A stretch of DNA of 24,688 nt, from NCBI GenBank assembly GCA_052388135.1, contig JBQTIM010000067.1, positions 1 to 24,688 on the forward strand. The letters are read 5' to 3'. Of the stretch, positions 12,929 through 21,900 are shown in pieces. Positions within the stretch are counted from its first letter, which is position 1. Each line of letters begins with the position of its first letter. The stretch comes from JBQTIM01 sp052388135. Its GTDB lineage: Bacteria > Elusimicrobiota > Elusimicrobia > FEN-1173. Under the pieces are notes generated by a model that worked only from the letters and a program-made list of their open reading frames with translations, was not told where the DNA came from and did no database searches. The position numbers and the translations under genes are program-made.

Positions 12929-15900
12929 TGGCCGTGATGGTCACGGTGAAGCTTTGTTCCGCGATCGTGCCGGTCGCCGTGGGCGTTTCCATTAAAAACC
13001 AGACGGGCCTGGCCGCTCCGGGCGGAATCGATTGCCCCGTGTCGGGCTCGCCGAGCGAAAAGACAGTGGCGCTGGAAGGCGTGTCCGCGCCGGACAGAAT
13101 GTCGTCGGCGGCGAAGGCGGACGTGGACGGCTGGACGCTGTGAAAGGCCGCGCGCAGTCGCGCCGTGTTTAAGTCGGGAGGCCCCGTGGTGAAGCCCCAG
13201 ACGTTCGCCGCCGGCGTGGACAATTGCAAGCTCCAGGTGGCGGCGATGTCGCCGGTGTTGGAGGCGCTGACGGCCGCGGTGGAAACCACTGAGGAGGACA
13301 TGGCGACGAGGCCGAAGGAATAGAGCCCCGTGCTGATGCTGATGGAGAGGGTTCCGAGGGTCCTTGTCGAGACCTCGGCCGCGTAATTCGCCGCGGACAG
13401 CCAGTTGAGGCTGCCGACGCGCAGATAGTAGGTGGTGTTGGCCGCGAGGCCGGAAACCGTCAGCGTGCTCCGGGACGCCGAGGCGGTCTGGGAAGAGGCG
13501 GCGATGAGGTTGAAATCCGCCGCCGTGGAGGCTTGCAGGAGATAGCCTTCCGCCGTGGCGGAGGAAGGGCTTAGGGGAAGGGCCGTCCAATTCACGGTAA
13601 CGCTGGAGGCGTAGGCGGCGAAAACTTGCACGCCGGACGGAGGGTTCGCCAACGTGGACGTGGCCGGGAAAGCGGCGTAGGCCCCCGATCCGTTCTGGGC
13701 GTCTCCGCGCACGAACAAGTAAAAGGTGGTGTTGGGCGACAGGCCGGTCAGCGTGGCCGTTACCGCGGCGTTGCTTAGGGTGGCGCTGGAGGTCCAGACG
13801 GGCGCGGGCGGATTGGCCGCGTTGGTGGAGGCGGCCAGGGTGTAGCCGGAGGCTCCCGCGGACGAGTTCCAAGAGGCAGTGATGGAGGAAGCGTGGACCG
13901 CCGTGAAAGCGAGGCCGCCGGGTGCCGCCGGCGGAGCCGTACGGGTGGAGGCGAAATTGGAATAAGCGTGGCCGCCGGCGTTGATGGCCGTCAAATACCG
14001 GTAATAAAGAATGGTGGACTCAAGGCCGGTTTCCGTGTAAGAAACCGTGTCAGCGGTCAAGGTTGTCGAATCGGCAATGAGCGTGTAGGGGCCCGCGACG
14101 ACGGTCGAACCGTACAGCCGGAACCCCGTCTCGTTGGAGGCGTTGTCGGTCCAAGTCCATGTGAGGGAGGTGGCGTGGTCGGCGGCGGGCGTCAGATCCG
14201 TCGGCGCCTGGGGCCGGCTCTTGGCGGTGCCGCCGCCCATGGCCCCGGCGCCCTGGCTGAGGTTCGATTCGGCGTATTGAATCTGGCCGGTGCTGAGGTC
14301 GCGGAAACTGATCTTGGTGAACCCGCCGCCGTCCACGGCCAGGGATGTGAAGACGCCCACGTCGCCGCTGGAGGCGACGGTGTCGGTGCTCCAGGCGGTT
14401 CCCGTCCATTGGGCGTGCTCGAGGTCCCCGTCGGTGTTGTCGCGGTAGGTGATGTGAGGATGGCCGGAGCCGTCCAGGGCCAGCGACGTGTATTCTCCCA
14501 CGTTGCCGGCCGATTCCACGGTCTGGACGCTCCAGGAACCTCCCGCGCGTTTGGCGTACTTAAGGTCGGCGTTGGTCAAGTCGCGGTAGCTGACGTGGAT
14601 GTCGCCGGCGCCGTCCACGGCGATGGAGGTGTACGATCCCACGTCCCCGCCGGTGTCCACGGCTTCAAGAGTCCAGGCGCTCCCGGTCCATTGGGCGTAT
14701 TTAAGGTCGGCGCCGGCCACGTCCCGGTACGCGATGTGGGGAAGGCCGGCCGGATCCAAGGCCAAGGAAACGCTTTCCCCCACGTTGGCGCCGCTGTCCA
14801 CCGTCTGGCGGGTCCACGAGGCGCCGTCCCACTTGGCGTATTTGAGGCGCAGGTTGGTGGCGTCGTGATAGGCGATGTGCGCGTGGCCCGCGCCGTCCAA
14901 GGCCAAGGCGGTGAAGGAGGCCACGTTCACCGAGGATTCCACGGTCTGCGTGCTCCAGGCCGTCCCCGTCCATTGGGCGTATTTCAGGTTTTGGTTGCTA
15001 GAATCGACGTAGCTGATATGAGCGCGGCCCGCGCTGTCCATGGCCAGCGTCGTGTAGCGCCCGACGTCGGCCGACGAATCCACCGTCTCCGGGGTCCAGA
15101 CCCCGCCGATGTTTTTGGTGTATTTTAAGTCCCCGTTGGCCAGGTCGTAGTAACTGATGTGGGGATTGCCCGCCGCGTCCAGCGCGATGGACGTGTATTC
15201 CCCCGTGTCCGGGGAAGAGTCGGGGGTGCTGACGGTCCAGGTGGGCTGGGTCCGCGTGCTGAAGAAATTCGAGTACGCATAGCCGCCGGCGTCCACCGCC
15301 GCCACGTAGCGGTAATAGGTGGTCTTGGGCTTGAGGCCCGTCTCGGTGTAGGCGAACGTGTTGGCCGTCAACGTGGCGGAGCCGACGATCAGAGCGAAGG
15401 GACCGGAAGCCGAGGTGGAGCCGTAAAGCCGGAAGCCTTGTTCGCTGGTGGCGTTGTCCGTCCACCTCCATTCCACGGAGACGGGCGAGCCGCCGGTGGA
15501 CGTGAGCCCGCTGGGCGCCTGGGGCCGGCTCTTGGCGTTGCCGCCGCCCAGCACCCGCGGCGCGCCGGCGTCGGCGCTTATGAGAGCGTATTTAAGGTCG
15601 GCGTTGGAGGCGTCGTAATAAGCGGCGTGCGCGTTGCCGGCCCCGTCCAGGGCGAGGGAACCGCCGAGGCCGACGTCGCCCAGTGAATCCACGACGCGAA
15701 CGTTCCAGGCGGAGCCCGTCCACTTCGCGTACCGGACGGCCGTGTCGGAGGCGTCGTAATAAAGAATGTGGGCGCGTCCGCTTCCATCCAGGACGAGGGA
15801 AACATGCTTCCCGACGTCGCCCGCGGAAACCACCGTTTCAATATTCCAGGCGCTGCCCGTCCAGCGCGCGTACTTGAGATCGCCGTTCGCCGCGTCGTAG

Positions 15901-18900
15901 TAGCCGATGTGGGGCTTCCCCGACGCATCCACGGCCAAGCCCGTGTATTGGCCGACGCTGGACGCCGAGTCCACCGTCTGGACGCTCCAGGAACCGTTGT
16001 AATAGGCGTACTTAAGCCGGCCGTTGGTGGCGTCGTGATAGCTGATGTGGGCGTTGCCGGTGCCGTCCAGAACAAGGAACGCGTGGCTTCCGACGTCGCC
16101 GGTGGAATCGGCGGCCGATGTGATCCAGGCGGTCCCGTTCCACCAGGTGTACTTTAGGTCCAGATTGGCGGCGTCGTAGTGGGCGATGCGTGGGTCGCCG
16201 GCTCCGTTCAGAGCCAGCGACGCGAATTGCCCCACGTCGCCCGCGGAGGTCGCGATCTCGACGTTCCAAGCGCTGCCGGTCCAGCGGGCATACTTCAAGT
16301 CGGCGTTGGTTTCATCGTAATAGGCGATGCGGGGATTGCCGGAACTGTCCAGGGCGATGGAGGACACGCTTCCGACATTCCCACCCGAATCAACGGTTTG
16401 AGCGCTCCAGGCGGCGCCCGTCCACTTGGCGTATTTTAGGTCGCCGTTGGTCGAATCGTAATAGCTGATGTGGGGGTTTCCGGAGGCGTCGAGCGCGAGG
16501 GAGGCCGATGAGCCCACGACGCCGGAGAAGTCGACCACCCGAATGTCGCCGGGCGTACGGGTGGAGACGGACGCCGAATAATTGGGAACGTCGTTCCAGT
16601 TCAAGCTGCCGACGCGAAGATAGTACGTGGCTCCCGGGGACAGGCCCGCCACGGTGAGCGTGCTCAGCGACACCGAAGCGGTTTGGGACGATCCGGCCAG
16701 GAGGCCGAAGGCGGCGTCGGTCGAGACCTGCAGCAGGTAGCCTTCCGCCGTGGCCGAGGAGGGCGAGACGGGCAGGGCGCTCCAGGTCACCGTGAGGCTG
16801 GTGTCGAACACGCCGTAGGCCTGCACGTTTTGCGGCGCGTTGGCCAGCGTGGAAGTCCCGGGGATCGTCACGTAGGCGCTGGACCCGCTGGAGCCGTCCG
16901 CGCGGACGAACAAATAGAAAGTCGTGTTGGGGTCCAGACCGCTCACCGTGGCCGTCGTCATGCTGTTTCCCACCGTCGTGCTGGAGGCCCAGACCGGACT
17001 CGGCGGGTTGGCCGAATTCGTGGACGCCGCCAGGGTGTAGCCCGTGGCTCCCGCAGAGGCGTACCAGCCCGCCGTCATGGAGCTGACGTAGACGTTCAGC
17101 AAGGTTTGGTTCGTGGGCGGGGGCGGAGCGGACTGAGTGGTCGCCGTGCTGCCCAAAACGGTGAAGGCTGTTTCCACGTTGTTTAAATTACGGGCTTTGA
17201 CTTCGAAGTAATATGTGGTGCCCGCCGACAAGCTTACCACCGACGTGGATGTGCCCGTGAACCAAACCGCTCCTCCGGCCGGGTAAAACAGCGAGCCCGT
17301 AAAATCGCTCGCCGTGGAGGCCTGGACGAAAAATTGCGTGTTGGACGGGTTGCCGTTGGCCAGCCAGTTCACCGTCACGCTGGAATCGAATACGCCGGTG
17401 AACGGGTTGGCGGGCGTGCCGGGCTGGGCCGCCAAGGTTAGAATGGCCGTGCTGTTGGAGATGCCGGACCAATTCACGACCTCGTCCCCCGTCCAAAGCC
17501 TCAGATAATTGGTGCTGTTGGGCGTCAGGCCTGTCATGGTGTAAGCCTCGGAAGTCCCCGGGCTCGTGTTGGTGGAAATCTGCGCCGTCCAGTCGGCCAC
17601 GTCGTAGCTGTAGGAGGCGCTGTCCGCAACCTTAATTCGATAATACCCTCCGACAATGCTGTTGGAATTGCCGTCGTCTCCCGGGGCCGTCCATGACAAA
17701 CGGGCGGTTGTGGAGCTCGGATTGGAAATGGACAGGTTGGCCACCGCCGCCGGCGCTGAAGAAAGAGACACGGCCTGGATCCAAAGATAATCGAAATTTT
17801 TACGATGGTTGTTCGCGTTGCCGCTGCTGCAGTTGCTGTAGCGCACCCTGGCCGTGGCAATTTTGGCGCGGCTGTTGACATAGGCCGAAATGTCCTGGCT
17901 GAATGAAGCGTCGGAGGTGCTGTTGACCAAGCTATAGACGGCATTCCAGCTTGTTCCGCTGTTCGTGGAAACCTCAATGAAATTGGCGCACGCGGTGCTG
18001 TTGGCGCGATAGCGGCCCGCCAGGGCCACGCTCGAAAAAGGCTCGTCGTTTAAGCCCGTGACGGTGTGGCTGTCCAAGGCCACCATGGCGCCCGCCACCG
18101 CCGTGTAAAGAGTGTCGCCGCAAAACCCCGCCGTGATGTCGGACAGAGGCGAGGCGGCGTTCAAAGTTTGGATGTCGGCGATGCACTCCCCCGTGCAGGT
18201 GTCGGCGCTGTTGCGGTAAAGCGGATAGGCGATGAAAACCGAACGGGTGCCCGCGGAGGCCGTGTTCGATACGGCCGAAAGGTTGCCGGCGCGGTCCTCG
18301 GACCACAAAGCGAAATAGTAGGTGGTGTTGAACTGCAAATTGTCGACCGTGTAGCTGACGGCCGTTCCCGACGAATGATTTTGCCCGCTGAAGCGGGCGT
18401 TGTATTGCGCGGGGTCCCAGGGCGGATTGGGCGAGGGAGAATACTGCAGGCGGTAATGTCCGATTCCGCTGGAGCTGTCGTAAGGGACCGTCCATAAAAC
18501 CGTGACGGATGCGGTGGCCGTGGACGCCCGGGCCGCGAGGTCCGCCACCGCCGCGGGCGGCGTGGTGTCGATGTAAACAGGGCCGTAGTCGCTGTAGCCG
18601 TCCTGTGCCTCTCCGCCGACATGAGACGCGTTCTTGCCGGAAACGTGCATATACCAGGCGCCCTCCGCCGTCGCCTGAAGCTGCAGGGAGGAACCGTTCC
18701 ATTGCGCGTCCCCGGAGGCCGGCGAGGAGGAAGCCACTTGGTTGAAGAGATAATGATAATGCCCCCCCGCGTTGATCCCCGTGGCAATCCACGTGATGTA
18801 AGTGTTGGAAGAATAAGAGGTCTCCGGATGGGATGTGGATTGCACATAAGGCGTTCCCGCCGAAAGATCTCCCACCCGCACCAAGGCGGAATCGCTGATC

Positions 18901-21900
18901 ACCGCGTTGGCCATCACCCGCAAATGGTACCAGCCGTAGGGCAGGGTCTCGGATGAGGACGGAAGGGTGAACGTCAGACTGGTGTCCATGGAGGACCAAG
19001 AGTTGCCGGCGTTGGAGTAAACATGGGTGGATAGGTCCAAGAGGCGTCCCGGCGGAGAGAGATACCCGAACCCGCCCGAACCCATGTGTTGGAGGTAGAC
19101 GCGCGGATGATTGGCCGGCGAGGACGAGGGGTTTCCGCCGGAGCCTTCCGAAACTCCCTTGAACCGGGAGCCTGAAATGGAAAGGGTTTGTCCGCGGGCC
19201 AAATCCCGGGGAACCGAGCTTAGGGAAGGGGTCCACATGGCGTCGGGCTGGTCGGAGGAGTAGTAGGCCGTTTCAGCCGATGAGAGAGGGAAAGCATTGA
19301 ACCCACCTACCGCTAAAACTTGGCCGTTGGGCAGGACCACCATATTCTGTTGGCGCCTCGGTGAAGCCATGGAGGGGGCTGTTGACCATGTTCCCGAGGC
19401 TTGATCATACAATTCCGCCGTCGACAAATAAGAGAAAGTGATGCTGTTATATCCACCCGCCACCAAAATTTTTCCGTTGGGGAGCAGCCTGGCCACGGGG
19501 TCATAGCGGCCGGAGGATAATGAACCGGTCACGGACCAAGTCCCGGACCCTGGATTATAAATCTCTGCCGTTGAAATCGAATTGGCATCCGATCCGGCCG
19601 CGGCCAAGACATGGCCGTTGGGAAGCAAAATGGCCGCGTGTCCGTCCCTCGCCGAGGCCATGGAACCCGTGGCAGACCAGGTGCCGGCCGATGGGTCATA
19701 AAGCTCCGCCGTGGAAAGCCGGGTGGAGCCCCAGCCGCCGGACACCAGGACCTTTCCATTGAGCAGAAGGGTCGCCGCGGGGTTTTGCTTTGCCGTTCCC
19801 ATGGAGTTTGTGGTGGACCATGTCCCGGCCGTTGGATCGTAAAGCTCCGCCGTGGACAGATTGAATGAACCGTTGGACCCGCCCGCCACCAGGACCCGGC
19901 CGTCCGGCAGCAGCGCGGCGGTGTAGTTCCGCCGGGCCGACGACATGGCGCCGGTGGCGGACCACGTCCCGGCCGAGGGATCGTAGATTTCCGCCGTGGA
20001 AAGAAACACCCCTCCATTTTGCGAATCGCCCCCCATCACCAGTACCTTTCCGTTGGTGAGCAGCATGGCGGTGTGATGGCTCCTTGTGGATGCCATTGAG
20101 CCCGTGGTGGACCATGCGCCGGAGGATGGATCATAGAGTTCGGCTGTCCGTTGGGCGCCAGCGCTCCAGCCGCCCGCCACAAGGACCTTGCCGTTAGGGA
20201 GGAGCGTGGCCGAAGCCAAATAGCGGCCCGTCGACATCGAGCCCTTGGCGGACCAGGCCCCGAAAGAGGGATCGTAAAGCTCGGCCGTGGACAGCCGTGC
20301 CGTGGCCCCGTCGCCGGCCACGGCCAGAACCTTGCCGTTGGGCAGAAGCGTGGCGGTTTGCTGATACCGGGCCGAAGCCAATGTCCCGGCCGTGGCCCAC
20401 GTTCCCGCGGTCGGGTCATAGAGCTCGTTTGTGGATAACGCCGTCACGTTTTCATTGTCCCCCGTGGTCACAAGCACCTTGCCGCTGGGGAGAAGCGTGG
20501 CCGAGTGCTGGTAGCGGGAGGAGGCCATGGCGCCTGTGGCGGACCAGGTACCCGCGGCCGGATCGTAAAGTTCCGCTGTCAGCATGGCGTTGGTGCCGTT
20601 GTATCCTCCCGCCGCCAGCACCTTGCCGTTGGGCAGGAGCGTGGCCGAATGCACGCGCCTGGCGGTGGACATGGAGCCCGTGACGGACCAGGTTCCCGCG
20701 CCCGCCGGGTCGTAGAGCTCGCAGGTGGAAAGCGAGGCGGTGGCGCTGAAACCGCCCGTGATGAGAACTTTTCCGTTGGCCAAGAGGGACGCCGCGAAGG
20801 ATCGCCTGGCCGAGGACATGGTCCCGGCCGAGGACCACGTTCCAAGGGCGGGATCATAGAGTTCCGCTGTGGCTCTCCTGTTCCCGCTCACGTCCTCGCC
20901 CCCCGCGACCAGGAGTTTCCCGCTGTTGAGCAAGGTGGCGGAATGCAGGTCCCGCGTGGACAACATCGAGCCCGTGCTGGACCATGTGCCGGCCTGGGGA
21001 TCGTAGAGCTCGCAGGTTGAGTAGGTGATGCCGCTCCCGTCCCATCCGCCGGAGACGAGAACCTTTCCGCTGGCCAACAACGCGGCCGCGTGCAGCTGCC
21101 GGGTGGAGAGCATGGACCCCGTGGCGGCCCAGGTGCCGGCGGCCGGGTCGTACAGCTGGGCGGTGGAAAAGGTGGCGGTTCCCACGCCGCCGGCCACCAG
21201 CACCTTGCCGTTGGGGAGAAGCGTGGCCGTGTGGAAGTAACGGGCGGATGAGATGCTTCCCGCCCCTGCGGCCCGCCAGACGGAGGATGTCGCGGCGCCT
21301 CCGGAGGACGACTGATTCAAGGATGTGTCCTGAGCCACTCGAACAACTGTAAACGTGGACGGCACCGCGTTGGCCTGGACCCACAGGCTGTAGTGGCCGT
21401 AGCCCACGGATGAGGGCAGGTCGAAGCTTAGTGATGTTGAGGAGATGGAATAAGAGTAGACGGAGGAGGTTAAGTCCCTAATGTCTCCATTGTCGTGCGA
21501 CTTGATGTAAACGCGCGGAAGGTTGGCCGGGGAGTTCATGGGCCCATAATTTCCTCCCGAGCCTTCCGAAACGCCCATAAACCGAGCGCCCTCAAGGGTC
21601 ACTTTTGTTCCCGGGAAAACGTTGACCGGGAAGCTGGACGTTCCGTTCACCCTGTCGATCCGCGGCTGGATGGAGGGAGCGACGGAACCATAGTCGTGTT
21701 CCGTGTACAGGACAAACTCCGATGTCGACAGCGTGTCGGTTCCGTCGGTCCCTCCCGTCACGAAGATCTTTCCGTTATTCAGGAGGGCCGCCTCGTGGAA
21801 AGCCCTGCTTGACACCAGGGCGTTGACGGAGGACCAGGCGTTCGTCGCCGGGTCGTACAGGTCCGCGGTGGAAAACGACGCTCCCCCATCGTTCCCTCCC

